From the NCBI RefSeq assembly GCF_027568575.1, contig NZ_JANUVP010000008.1: DNA of 64,000 nt. One strand, written 5' to 3'. The DNA comes from Caldifermentibacillus hisashii. Lineage in GTDB: Bacteria > Bacillota > Bacilli > Bacillales > Caldibacillaceae. Positions 53,789 to 62,786 of this stretch are shown here, piece after piece. The position numbers and the translations under genes are program-made. Positions within the stretch are counted from its first letter, which is position 1. The number at the start of each line of letters is the position of its first letter. The notes below the pieces were generated by a model. That model had not been told where the DNA came from and ran no database searches. It saw only the letters and a list, made by a program, of their open reading frames with translations.

Positions 53789-54633
53789 AAAAAATAATTG
53801 TTGAAAATTTGAAATATAAGTATCCTGAAACAGATCAGTTGGCCTTAAATGATGTTTCGTTTGAGGTGGAAGAAGGTGAAGTCATCGGGATTGTCGGCCA
53901 AAATTCTGCAGGGAAATCTTCTTTATGTTTGGCATTGACCGGATTAATTCCTCACTTTTTTAACGGTGCGTATGGAGGCAAGGTTTTGATTGACGGCATT
54001 GAGGTAAAGACAAGTACAATCACTGATCTTTCTCAAAAAGCCGGACTTGTTTTCGATAATCCGTTTACCCAAATGACGGCCTCTAAATATACCGTTTACG
54101 ACGAAATCGCATTCGGATTGGAAAATATGGGGCTGTCCCGTGAAGAAATGATTGAGCGGGTCGATTGGAGTTTAAAAATGATGGGGATTGAAAACATAAA
54201 GGACAAAAATCCATTTGACTTATCTGGCGGACAAATGCAACGGGTTGCGATTGCAAGTGTGATTGCCATGCGTCCCGAGATTTTAGTTTTGGACGAACCA
54301 ACATCGCAACTCGATCCTCAAGCGTCCGAAGAAGTATTTCGAGTGATCCAACAGTTGAGTAAGGAAGGTATTACCATTGTCATTGCGGAACATAAGATGG
54401 AAAAGTTAGCCTGTTTTACGGACCGGATTCTCTTGCTATATGAAGGTAAGCAAATCGACTTTGACACTCCACAAAAAGTTTTTTCTCGGGATGATTTACA
54501 TGACTATGGTGTAGTCCCGCCGATTTTTACAACTTACTGTAAAGCAATGGGGATGAAAAACAAGAATAACAATACTTACCCGGTTACATTGACAGAAGTT
54601 TCTTCACTTTTGGGCGGTGAGAATAATGAATGA
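53785..54633 (+). CDS. ECF transporter ATPase EcfA (first)
   Basis: 282 residues, ABC ATPase. Walker A GQNSAGKSSLCL (about 38-49), Q-loop VFDNPFTQMT, signature LSGGQMQRVAIA, Walker B ILVLDEPTSQLDP, switch His in IVIAEHKM. All ATPase motifs are intact. ATG 53785 is preferred to 53770 because GGAGG lies between. Coupled to ecfT (ATGA). Confidence 0.92.
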   Translation: MKKIIVENLKYKYPETDQLALNDVSFEVEEGEVIGIVGQNSAGKSSLCLALTGLIPHFFNGAYGGKVLIDGIEVKTSTITDLSQKAGLVFDNPFTQMTASKYTVYDEIAFGLENMGLSREEMIERVDWSLKMMGIENIKDKNPFDLSGGQMQRVAIASVIAMRPEILVLDEPTSQLDPQASEEVFRVIQQLSKEGITIVIAEHKMEKLACFTDRILLLYEGKQIDFDTPQKVFSRDDLHDYGVVPPIFTTYCKAMGMKNKNNNTYPVTLTEVSSLLGGENNE

Positions 54634-55429
54634 AATAAAAGTTGAAAATATCTCTTTTTCATATACTGATGGTCAACCGGTTTTGTCTAATATTGATGTT
54701 CACTTTCGTCAAGAATCAACAGCGATTATCGGGCAAAACGGAGCAGGAAAAACGACATTTGTCAAATTGCTTAAAGGCTTGTTAAAACCGGCAACCGGAA
54801 ATATTTACGTAAATGGAATGAATACGCAAGAATATACGGTAGCGCAACTCGCAAGTCAAATTGGCCTCGTATTTCAAAATCCGAACGATCAAATTTTTAA
54901 ACATACGGTAATTGAAGAAGTAATGTTTGGTCCTAAAAATATTGGTCAGTCAACGGAGGAGGCCAGACAAAACGGTTTGCTGGCACTGGAAAAAATGGGA
55001 ATCGTTCATGAAGCCGATAAAAATCCATATGACTTAAGCTTATCTGATCGGAAACTTGTTTCAATCGCTTCTATTCTGGCCATGAAACCGCCAATTATTA
55101 TATTCGATGAACCGACAATGGGACAAGATTATCTTGGTAAAGAACGTTTGAAAAAAATCATGAAGGATCTGCGTGCAGAAGGTGTCCTAGTTTTATCGAT
55201 TATTCATGATATGGATTTTGTTGCAGAAACTTTTGAACGTACGATTGTTATGAACCAAGGGAAAATCGTTTTGGATGGACCAACTCGAGAGGTTTTTTCT
55301 CATGAACAATTGATTCGTGACGTCTATTTGGAACTTCCCCATGCCACACAACTCGGAAAACAACTAGGTTTGAAGCAAACATTTTTAACAGTGGATGAAT
55401 TGATCAATTCTAACCGAAAAAAGCAATGA
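54626..55429 (+). CDS. ECF transporter ATPase EcfA' (second, altered signature motif)
   Basis: 267 residues. Walker A GQNGAGKTTFVK, Q-loop VFQNPNDQIFKHTV, Walker B IIIFDEPTMGQD and switch IIHDMDF are present, but the C-loop is LSLSDRKLVSIA in place of LSGGxxxRVAIA. One of the two ATP sites of the A/A' dimer would therefore be degenerate. Starts inside the end of the preceding gene (8-bp overlap). Last gene of the transporter group; repeat array 2 begins within about 10 bp of its stop. Confidence 0.9.
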   Translation: MNEIKVENISFSYTDGQPVLSNIDVHFRQESTAIIGQNGAGKTTFVKLLKGLLKPATGNIYVNGMNTQEYTVAQLASQIGLVFQNPNDQIFKHTVIEEVMFGPKNIGQSTEEARQNGLLALEKMGIVHEADKNPYDLSLSDRKLVSIASILAMKPPIIIFDEPTMGQDYLGKERLKKIMKDLRAEGVLVLSIIHDMDFVAETFERTIVMNQGKIVLDGPTREVFSHEQLIRDVYLELPHATQLGKQLGLKQTFLTVDELINSNRKKQ

Positions 55430-55431
55430 CA

Positions 55432-56090
55432 ACGAGAACGGATCTCGTCGTCAAAAAAGTGAATTTTCAGCCCCAAAATGGTGACGAGAATGAATTTCGT
55501 CGCCAAAAAAAGTAGTTTTCGTGCTTCAAAACGACGACGAGAAGGGGCCTCGTCGCCAAAAACGAGCAATTTTCGGCTTAAAATGGTGACGAGAAAAGGT
55601 CTCGTCGCCAAAAAATGGAGTTTTCCGCCCCAAAATGGTGACGAGAAAAGGTCTCGTCGCCAAAATCGAGCATTTTCCGCCCCAAACTGGTGACGAGAAA
55701 GGGTTTCGTCGTCAAAAACGAGCAATTTTCGCCCCAAAATGGTGACGAAAAAAGGTCTCGTCGTCAAAAAATGGAGTTTTCCGGCTCAAAGTGGTGACGA
55801 GAAAGGGTCTCGTCGCCAAAAAGTGGGTTTTCCGCCTCAAAACGACGACGAGAAGGGGTCTCGTCGTCAAAAACGAGCAATTTTCGCCCCAAAATGGTGA
55901 CGAGAAAAGGTCTCGTCGCCAAAATCGAGCATTTTCCGCCCCAAAATGGTGACGAGAAAGGGTCTCGTCGCCAAAAACGAGCAATTTTCGGCTCAAAGTG
56001 GTGACGAGAAAGGGTCTCGTCGTCAAAAAAGTGAGTTTTCAGCCTCAAAGTGGTGACGAGAAGAGTCTCGACGCCAAAATAAGGTGTTTC
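55432..56090 (-). repeat. Tandem array 2: about 13 units of 52 bp, inverted relative to array 1
   Basis: (C/T)TCGTC at 55444, 55496, 55549, 55601, 55653, 55705, 55757, 55809, 55860, 55912, 55964, 56016 and 56067: spacing 51-53. Unit: GTGACGAG, 7-nt loop (AAAAGGT and variants), CTCGTCGCC, spacer AAAAACGAGCAATTTTC-GGCCCAAAATG. The reverse complement of this spacer aligns with the array 1 spacer (CATTTT-GG-GAAAAT-GC-C-GTTTTTGGCGACGAG), so the arrays are homologous and oppositely oriented. It lies between the convergent ecfA' and rhamnose regulator genes. Confidence 0.95.
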
Positions 56091-56134
56091 TCGCGTCAAA
56101 CTGGTCGAGCCGGTCTCTCATCTTTATTCATCAG

Positions 56135-56995
56135 TTACCCGTTCTTCCGATATTCTAACGGTGTCATTTCCGTTTTCCGCTTGAACAGCCGGTTGAAATA
56201 AGGGGTGTCTTCAATGCCGACCTCATAAGCTATTTCCTTTACGCTTTTATTGGTATAACGAAGCAGGCTTTTTGCTATGTTAATTCGAAAATTAATTAAA
56301 TATTCAATCGGTGGAATCCCAATAAAATGAGTAAATTCCTTGCTTAATTGAAATTTATTTAAACTACACATATGCTCTAGATCTTGTAAACTAATTTTCT
56401 TCTTAAAATTGTCTTCCAAATAATTTTTTATTTGTAAAATATAGTCCGGGATATTTTTTTCCTCAAAACCAAGATCATATTTTTGCATCAAGATTTCATT
56501 TAACATTTCATGGATTAACATCGAAATTTGAAATTCTGTTTTGGCATTACGCGTTTGTTGCAAGTCCATGATTTCTTTGATGATCTTATGGATCCGATCG
56601 TTTTTGGCCTTAAAAACATTACTGCCGTTTTTTATATATTCTTCATAAAAGGCCTCAACATTCGGACCGTAAAAATGAATCCAGTCCATCTCCCATGGTT
56701 CATCACTGACAGTCGCGTAATGCTGATAATTCATACAATCAATAAAAAAAATATCATCTTTTTCAATCGTATACACCTGCCCTTGATAGCGGAGCCGCCC
56801 TTTCCCGCCAAAAGTAAACTTCAATAAATATGACTTCAAGTTTTGTCTCTCCGTAAAATAAGGTTTCATTGCCTTAAAATGGCCGATCTCCTGAATATAG
56901 TAAAATAGTTGTTTTGCCCGTGTAGAAGGAGTATTAAAGATTCGAATGGAATCATCCGTCCATGAATGATCTGCTTTTTCCCAATATTTCTCCAT
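56135..56995 (-). CDS. AraC-family regulator of the rhamnose genes
   Basis: 287 residues. N-terminal cupin-like sensor (about 40-140; KGRLRYQGQVYTIEKDDIFFI) and C-terminal double helix-turn-helix (about 190-285; SLQDLEHMCSLNKFQLSKEF and SVKEIAYEVGIEDTPYFNRLFKRKTEMTPLEYRK). It is divergent from rhaB, so a role as rhamnose-responsive activator is likely but inferred. ATG 56995 is 11 nt from GGAG; the GTG at 57004 is too close to it. Confidence 0.85.
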   Translation of the reverse strand: MEKYWEKADHSWTDDSIRIFNTPSTRAKQLFYYIQEIGHFKAMKPYFTERQNLKSYLLKFTFGGKGRLRYQGQVYTIEKDDIFFIDCMNYQHYATVSDEPWEMDWIHFYGPNVEAFYEEYIKNGSNVFKAKNDRIHKIIKEIMDLQQTRNAKTEFQISMLIHEMLNEILMQKYDLGFEEKNIPDYILQIKNYLEDNFKKKISLQDLEHMCSLNKFQLSKEFTHFIGIPPIEYLINFRINIAKSLLRYTNKSVKEIAYEVGIEDTPYFNRLFKRKTEMTPLEYRKNG

Positions 56996-57056
56996 AATAA
57001 TCACTACTCCAATTTTCCTTTTTCCTCATTATGCCACAACATTTCTAACTTACCAA

Positions 57057-57114
57057 GATAGTACAATAAAATACCAATAATGTATCATGATTTTTTCTTT
57101 TGATAACGTTTACG
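57057..57114. promoter_or_regulatory. Divergent regulatory region with cre-like sequence upstream of rhaB
   Basis: TGATAACGTTTACG (57101-57114) fits the cre consensus with two mismatches. Just upstream GATAGTACAATA and TAATGTATC form an imperfect inverted repeat (57057-57086) that could bind the AraC-type regulator. Both calls rest on pattern and position only. Confidence 0.35.
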
Positions 57115-57219
57115 ATATTTGTGTAGGAAAAAAACAATTCAAAAAACAAGATATTAATCAAAACTATGATCCTTGGAAAGAAAGTACAATTAAAGTTGTC
57201 GAAAGGAGTGAATGAACAG

Positions 57220-58683
57220 GTGATGCGAAATTATCTTGCGGTTGATATTGGGGCTTCAAGCGGCCGATTGATTTTAGGAAATGTTCGAGACGGTAAAATC
57301 GAAATTCAAGAAATCCATCGCTTCAAAAATGGTTTTTCAAAAACAGACGGACATGACCGCTGGGATATCGACAAATTGATTAACGAAATTTTCATCGGAT
57401 TAGAAAAAGTAAAAAAGGCGGGTATCAATGAATGCGTTTTAGGAATTGACACATGGGCAGTTGATTATGTACTGATCGATAAATCCGGAAAAAAACTTGC
57501 TGATCCGGTAAGTTATCGTGATACAAGGACAATCGGTGCTATTGATAAATTAACATCAACCTATCCGAAACAGTATATTTATGAAAAAACCGGAATTCAG
57601 TTTCTTGAATTCAATACACTTTACCAACTATATACAGAAGATAAAGAGTTACTTAAACTGGCAGACAAAATTTTACTCATTCCCGACTATATCGGATACG
57701 TTCTTACCGGAAAAGCCGTCAGTGAAGTAACCAATTCTTCGACAACACAAATGCTGAATTTACGTGAAAAATTGTTTGATACAGATTTACTCAACCATGT
57801 ACATGTAACTGAGGACAAATTTGCTCCCCTTGTAGAGTCAGGAACTTCGCTGGGTGGGATAAAGGAAGAATGGTATGAAAAATATGACCTTCCAAAGTGC
57901 GAAGTGATTGCTGTTGCTTCCCATGATACCGCATCAGCCGTACTTGGAACTCCGGGGTTCGGTGATAACTGGGCTTTCCTGAGCAGCGGAACTTGGTCAC
58001 TGCTTGGCATGGAATTAACGGTCCCAAATACAAGTGAGGTAGCCTACAAAGAAAATTATACGAATGAATGGGGCGCATATGGCACATACCGTTTTTTGAA
58101 AAATATTATGGGACTGTGGATTGTCCAAGAAATTGCCAGAAATTTTGACTACACATACAGTTTTACCGAAATGGCCGAGCAAGCAGAAAAATGCGAACCT
58201 TTTCAACAATTTATCGATGTCAATGATCAACGTTTTTACAACCCGGAAAATATGGTAAAAGAAATTCAAAATTATTGCATGGAAACCGGGCAAAAAGTAC
58301 CGGAGACAATTGGCGAATTGACGAACTGTATTTATAGTAATTTAGCACTTTGTTATGCAATTGAGTTGGAAAAACTTAGGCGTATTACAGATCGGTCAGT
58401 GCAGGACTTGCATATTGTCGGTGGCGGCAGCAATGTTCATTTTTTAAATCAGCTGACAGCAAATCTGGCAAATATTCATGTCTATGCCGGTCCGTCGGAA
58501 GCGACCGCAATAGGGAATCTACTCGTTCAAATGATTTCAAAAAACGAAATTTCAAATATAAAAGAAGCAAGAGCAATGACAAGGCAATCATTTGAAATGA
58601 CCACATATAAACCGCAAGACGGAAACTGGCAAGAAGTCATTGCCGACTACAAACAATTTTTACATTCTATTAAAAAACATTGA
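57220..58683 (+). CDS. rhaB: L-rhamnulokinase
   Basis: FGGY-family sugar kinase that phosphorylates L-rhamnulose. Two actin-like domains: NYLAVDIGASSGRLILG at the N-terminus, FRHDRWDID-like loop (FSKTDGHDRWDIDKL, about 50), GIDTWAVDYVLID, SHDTASAVLGTPG (about 240) and LHIVGGGSNVHFLNQLTANL (about 410) for nucleotide binding. About 487 residues. The start is GTG 57220 or ATG 57223 (GGAG about 11-14 nt upstream). First gene of the rhaB-rhaA-rhaD-fucO series. Confidence 0.93.
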   Translation: MMRNYLAVDIGASSGRLILGNVRDGKIEIQEIHRFKNGFSKTDGHDRWDIDKLINEIFIGLEKVKKAGINECVLGIDTWAVDYVLIDKSGKKLADPVSYRDTRTIGAIDKLTSTYPKQYIYEKTGIQFLEFNTLYQLYTEDKELLKLADKILLIPDYIGYVLTGKAVSEVTNSSTTQMLNLREKLFDTDLLNHVHVTEDKFAPLVESGTSLGGIKEEWYEKYDLPKCEVIAVASHDTASAVLGTPGFGDNWAFLSSGTWSLLGMELTVPNTSEVAYKENYTNEWGAYGTYRFLKNIMGLWIVQEIARNFDYTYSFTEMAEQAEKCEPFQQFIDVNDQRFYNPENMVKEIQNYCMETGQKVPETIGELTNCIYSNLALCYAIELEKLRRITDRSVQDLHIVGGGSNVHFLNQLTANLANIHVYAGPSEATAIGNLLVQMISKNEISNIKEARAMTRQSFEMTTYKPQDGNWQEVIADYKQFLHSIKKH

Positions 58684-58699
58684 AAGAGGGTTGCAAATA

Positions 58700-59965
58700 A
58701 TGGCAAATCAAGACCAAATTGTCCGCAATTATGAAGTTGCAAAAGTACGATATGCAGAAATCGGTGTAGATACGGAAGAAGCATTAAAAAAATTACAGGA
58801 TATGAAAATTTCCGTCCATTGCTGGCAAGGTGATGACGTAAAAGGCTTTTTAAACCCGAACGGCGAACTGACCGGTGGAATTATGGCAACCGGCAATTAC
58901 CCGGGAGCAGCACGGACACCGGAGCAATTACGGCAAGATTTAGAAAAAGCGTATTCTTTAATTCCGGGCAAACATAAATTAAACCTTCATGCGATTTATC
59001 TTGATACAGACGAGAAAGTAGATTTAAATGAAATCGAACCGAAGCATTTTACAGCTTGGGTGGATTGGGCAAAAGAACAAGGTTTAGGACTTGATTTTAA
59101 CCCGACATTTTTCTCCCATCCAATGTATAAAGACGGATTTACCCTTGCGTCTCCGGACAAGGAAGTTCGGGATTTTTGGGTTGAACATGGGAAACGTACT
59201 CGAAAAATCGCCGAATACTTCGGGAAAGAAATCGGTCAAACAAGCATTAACAATTTTTGGATTCCGGATGGTTTTAAAGACAATCCCGTTGATACTTTGG
59301 CACCAAGACAACGGTTAATGGAAGCATTGGATGAAATTTTTGCCGAACAATTAAATGAAGACTTTACCCAAGAAGCGGTTGAAAGTAAATTATTCGGTAT
59401 TGGAGCTGAAGCTTATACGGTCGGTTCCCATGAATTTTACATGGGTTACGGCATTTCCAGAAATAAACTTGTCTGCTTAGATGCCGGACATTTTCATCCA
59501 ACTGAAGTGATTTCCAATAAATTAAGTGCACTTTCTTTATTCAGTAAAGGAATTTTGCTTCATGTCAGCCGTCCGGTACGTTGGGACAGTGACCATGTTG
59601 TTATTATGGATGATGAATTACAAGCTATTGCCAGGGAAATTGTCCGCAATAATTTACTGGAAAGAACCAATATCGGACTGGATTTCTTTGATGCTACCAT
59701 CAACCGAATTGCAGCATGGGTCATCGGGACAAGAAACACACAAAAAGCATTGTTAAGAGCATTGCTTGAACCTACAGCATTTTTAAAACAAAAAGAATTA
59801 GAAGGTGACTTTACAACCCGGTTAGCGTATACAGAAGAATTAAAAGACTTCCCGTTTGGTGATGTTTGGAATTACTTCTGTGTAAAAAATAATGTACCTG
59901 TCGGATTCGATTGGTTTAAAGAAGTTCAACATTATGAAAAAGAAATTCTTTTAAATAGAGCATAA
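58700..59965 (+). CDS. rhaA: L-rhamnose isomerase
   Basis: Converts L-rhamnose to L-rhamnulose; Mn/Zn-dependent TIM barrel. 421 residues, like E. coli RhaA. Recognisable segments: ISVHCWQGDDVKGF, LNLHAIYLDTD, GLDFNPTFFSHP, INNFWIPDGFKD, LDAGHFHPTEVISNKLSAL and HVSRPVRWDSDHV, containing the metal-binding His, Asp and Glu residues. ATG 58700 follows AAGAGGG, 16 bp after rhaB. Confidence 0.96.
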   Translation: MANQDQIVRNYEVAKVRYAEIGVDTEEALKKLQDMKISVHCWQGDDVKGFLNPNGELTGGIMATGNYPGAARTPEQLRQDLEKAYSLIPGKHKLNLHAIYLDTDEKVDLNEIEPKHFTAWVDWAKEQGLGLDFNPTFFSHPMYKDGFTLASPDKEVRDFWVEHGKRTRKIAEYFGKEIGQTSINNFWIPDGFKDNPVDTLAPRQRLMEALDEIFAEQLNEDFTQEAVESKLFGIGAEAYTVGSHEFYMGYGISRNKLVCLDAGHFHPTEVISNKLSALSLFSKGILLHVSRPVRWDSDHVVIMDDELQAIAREIVRNNLLERTNIGLDFFDATINRIAAWVIGTRNTQKALLRALLEPTAFLKQKELEGDFTTRLAYTEELKDFPFGDVWNYFCVKNNVPVGFDWFKEVQHYEKEILLNRA

Positions 59966-59998
59966 TTTTTTGCAGCAAGAATGGAAGGAGTATATACG

Positions 59999-60823
59999 AT
60001 GACAAAATTGAATATAATTGACGCATCATTTACACAAGAAATGATGAAAGTAACAGCAAATATGTATCGCCTTGGTTGGGATGAAAGAAATGGCGGAAAC
60101 ATTAGCTATCTTTTAACGGAAGAAGAAGTGGCGGCATATTTAGATATTGAAAAAGTGGTTCGGACAATCCCGATGCAATTTGATGGAAAAGAATTGGCCG
60201 GTAAATATTTTATCGTTACCGGATCCGGTAAATATTTTAAAAATGTCATTGATGATCCGGCTGTAAACCTTGGTGTTATCCGTGTTGCAGCAGATGGAAA
60301 AAATCTTGAATTATTATGGGGCTTAGAAGATGGCGGAAGACCGACAAGTGAATTGCCTTCTCACTTTATGAGCCATATTGCCCGGATGAAAGTCGATCCG
60401 GAAAACCGAATCGTCATGCATACTCATGCGACTCACTTGTTGGCAATGACATTTACCCATCCTTTAGAAGAAAAAGCATTAACACGGACATTATGGCAAA
60501 TGTGTACGGAATGTCTTGTTGTCTTTCCTGAAGGGGTGGGAATTATTCCTTGGCTCGTTCCTGGCACAAACGAAATTGGAGAAGCAACCGCAGCCAAAAT
60601 GCATGATTTTCGTCTGGTGATTTGGCCGTTCCATGGCATTTACGGTGCCGGTCGTAATATGGATGAAGTGTTTGGCCTCATTGAAACGGCAGAAAAAGCG
60701 GCAAAAGTATACACCTATGTGCAAGCTCAAGGTGGTGCGAAACAAGCCATCACCGATCAGCAATTAAAAGACTTGGCTGATGCTTTTGGCGTTACACCGA
60801 GAGAAGGTTTTTTAGAGCTTTAA
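59999..60823 (+). CDS. rhaD: Rhamnulose-1-phosphate aldolase
   Basis: Class II (zinc) aldolase that splits rhamnulose-1-phosphate into dihydroxyacetone phosphate and L-lactaldehyde. 274 residues, equal to E. coli RhaD. Motifs: GNISYLL, FIVTGSGKYFKN, zinc ligands in MHTHATHLLAM (about 140-150) and WPFHGIYGAGRNMDE (about 212). ATG 59999 follows GGAAGGAG. Confidence 0.95.
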   Translation: MTKLNIIDASFTQEMMKVTANMYRLGWDERNGGNISYLLTEEEVAAYLDIEKVVRTIPMQFDGKELAGKYFIVTGSGKYFKNVIDDPAVNLGVIRVAADGKNLELLWGLEDGGRPTSELPSHFMSHIARMKVDPENRIVMHTHATHLLAMTFTHPLEEKALTRTLWQMCTECLVVFPEGVGIIPWLVPGTNEIGEATAAKMHDFRLVIWPFHGIYGAGRNMDEVFGLIETAEKAAKVYTYVQAQGGAKQAITDQQLKDLADAFGVTPREGFLEL

Positions 60824-60836
60824 TTTGATGAAAAAT

Positions 60837-61020
60837 CCCGAACACCCGTCCGTACAAAACAAGTTTCGGGTTATTCCTTTGAAAAATTTCCAAACGAGAA
60901 AGCCCGCTTCTTTAGTGGTGGGAGTTGTCAGAAATAGCTCTATTCGTATGATAAACCGAAATGATTTATGTACAGGGAAATCCCAATCCCGGTTCCTTAT
61001 ACGGGGATTCTTTCTTCGGG
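60837..61020 (+). promoter_or_regulatory. Hairpin-rich spacer between rhaD and fucO
   Basis: CCCGAA (60837) pairs with TTCGGG (60865-60870), and AATCCC (60979-60990, twice) can pair with GGGATT (61004-61009). No coding sequence is supported in the 246 bp. The hairpins have no T tracts, so mRNA processing, partial attenuation or stabilisation are options. Confidence 0.4.
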
Positions 61021-61069
61021 ATTTACCTATCAACATATATGTGAAAATAATCACAAGGAGGAAACGCAA

Positions 61070-62221
61070 ATGGCAAACAGAATCATCTTAAACGAAACAT
61101 CCTATCATGGAAAAGGTGCAATTGAACATATTCCGGCAGAAGCAGCAAAAAGGGGATTCAAAAAAGCATTGATTGTAACAGACGCTGATTTAGTCAAATT
61201 TCATGTTGTCAGTAAAATTACCGATTTATTAAATGCGAGCGGCTTAGCCTATGAAGTTTTTGACCAAACGGTACCAAACCCAACTGTTGCCGTTGTCAAA
61301 GCAGGGGTTGAAGCTTATAAACAAGCAGAAGCAGATTACATCATTGCTATCGGTGGCGGTTCACCAATCGATACGGCAAAAGCAATCGGAATTATCATAA
61401 CAAACCCTGAACATGCGGATGTGTTAAGTCTTGAAGGAGATCCGGGCACAAGAAATCCAAGTGCACCAATTTTTGCTATCCCGACAACTTCCGGAACAGC
61501 TGCGGAAGTAACAATCAATTATGTGATTACCGATGAAAATAACCATCGCAAGTTCGTAAGTGTGGACGCCCATGATATTCCGGTTGTCGCATTTGTTGAC
61601 AGTGACATGATGTTGTCGATGCCAAAGGGACTTGCTGCCGCAACCGGAATGGATGCATTAACTCATGCAATTGAAGGATACATCACAAAAGGAGCTTGGG
61701 AACTTACAGACATGTTTCATCTTAAAGCGATTGAAATCATTGGCCGTTCGCTGCGTGCATCGGTTGCCGGTGATGTAAAGGCAAGAGAAGATATGGCATT
61801 GGCACAATATGTTGCAGGTATGGGTTTCTCTAATGTTGGTCTTGGACTTGTTCATGGTATGGCCCACCCATTAAGTGCTCGTTACAATGCGCCACATGGT
61901 GTTGCCTGTGCGACACTTTTACCAACGATTTTGAAATACAATGCAGATTACACCGGTGAAAAATATCGGGATATTGCCAAAGCTTTAGGGGTAAATAATG
62001 TCGATGCAATGAGCCTGGGAGAAGCGAGAATTGCTGCAGTTGAAGCGGTAGCACAATTAGGTAAAGATGTTGGCATTCCACAAACAATCGCTAAACTCGG
62101 TGTCAAAGAAGAAGACATTCCTGCCATTGCCAAAGACGCCTTTGCCGATGTATGTACAGGTGGGAATCCGCGTGATACGAGTATTGAGGAAATTGAAATG
62201 TTGTATAAGTCTTTGTTATAA
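61070..62221 (+). CDS. fucO: Lactaldehyde reductase (iron-dependent alcohol dehydrogenase)
   Basis: Group III alcohol dehydrogenase, 383 residues; reduces L-lactaldehyde from RhaD to L-1,2-propanediol with NADH. Motifs: IGGGSPIDTAKAIGI (about 95-110) for NAD, PTTSGTAAEVT, metal ligands in HAIEGYITKGA and GLVHGMAHPLSARYNAPHGVACA (about 260-282). ATG 61070 follows AAGGAGG; the frame is open upstream to 60968 but that part is non-conserved. Followed by a strong terminator. Confidence 0.93.
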   Translation: MANRIILNETSYHGKGAIEHIPAEAAKRGFKKALIVTDADLVKFHVVSKITDLLNASGLAYEVFDQTVPNPTVAVVKAGVEAYKQAEADYIIAIGGGSPIDTAKAIGIIITNPEHADVLSLEGDPGTRNPSAPIFAIPTTSGTAAEVTINYVITDENNHRKFVSVDAHDIPVVAFVDSDMMLSMPKGLAAATGMDALTHAIEGYITKGAWELTDMFHLKAIEIIGRSLRASVAGDVKAREDMALAQYVAGMGFSNVGLGLVHGMAHPLSARYNAPHGVACATLLPTILKYNADYTGEKYRDIAKALGVNNVDAMSLGEARIAAVEAVAQLGKDVGIPQTIAKLGVKEEDIPAIAKDAFADVCTGGNPRDTSIEEIEMLYKSLL

Positions 62222-62223
62222 AA

Positions 62224-62268
62224 AAATAAGTGGATGGATTTCAATTGAAGTCCATCCACTTTTAAAAA
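62224..62268 (+). terminator. Terminator of the rhamnose operon
   Basis: AAGTGGATGGA / TCCATCCACTT stem with a T-rich tail. Confidence 0.85.
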
Positions 62269-62317
62269 TTTTTGGAACCGTTCATTCAAGTTGAAATGTC
62301 GATTGGCAAATTTTTAA

Positions 62318-62770
62318 TTATACTTTCCGCAAATAAAGACCATGCGTTGTGGATATTAATTTTACTAATTCTTTATAATGATTATCACCTAAAAAAACCT
62401 TACAAATTAGCCCATTAATCCATAAAATCATCTTCATATTAGGAAAGACAAAACATGACTCTAACTTTTCCCGTAAACTTAGCTTAGCCAGAAGTTGTAT
62501 CACAGAAAATTTTTCATATAGTAATAAACTACCATTATGTTCTTTTGTTTGATCATTGATTGACTTTAATAAGGAACCTTCTTTTTCATCTGTATAATCC
62601 TTTAAAAACTCTAAAAGTTCTGTATTCATATTGTTCAGGATATAAACTGGACTTATCCCCCAAAACCGTTTAATAATTTCAATATATTGTCGTTCAACTT
62701 TTAAATAGTGTCTATATTCATTTATATCATCCTTGGAATAATCATAAATAATTTCAAGTTTAAAAAACAT
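62318..62770 (-). pseudogene. Probable C-terminal remnant of a TetR-type regulator
   Basis: 150 codons from a weak ATG without ribosome site. The mostly helical sequence (NEYRHYLKVERQYIEIIKRFW ... MKMILWINGLICKVFLGDN ... LVKLISTTHGL) resembles the ligand-binding half of TetR/AcrR regulators; no helix-turn-helix precedes it. The frame stays open upstream for about 20 codons, where a perfect 10-bp stem (GCAAACCTAC / GTAGGTTTGC, 62787-62817) interrupts it. Family call is tentative; it might be an unrelated small protein. Confidence 0.35.
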
Positions 62771-62786
62771 TTTGTATGAAATATTG

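Noticed and set aside
55432..56099. Overlapping open frames of 70-147 codons on both strands (Arg/Phe/Ser-rich peptides)
   Set aside because: They are readings of the 52-bp repeat; the period is not a multiple of three and the frames show no family similarity or ribosome sites.
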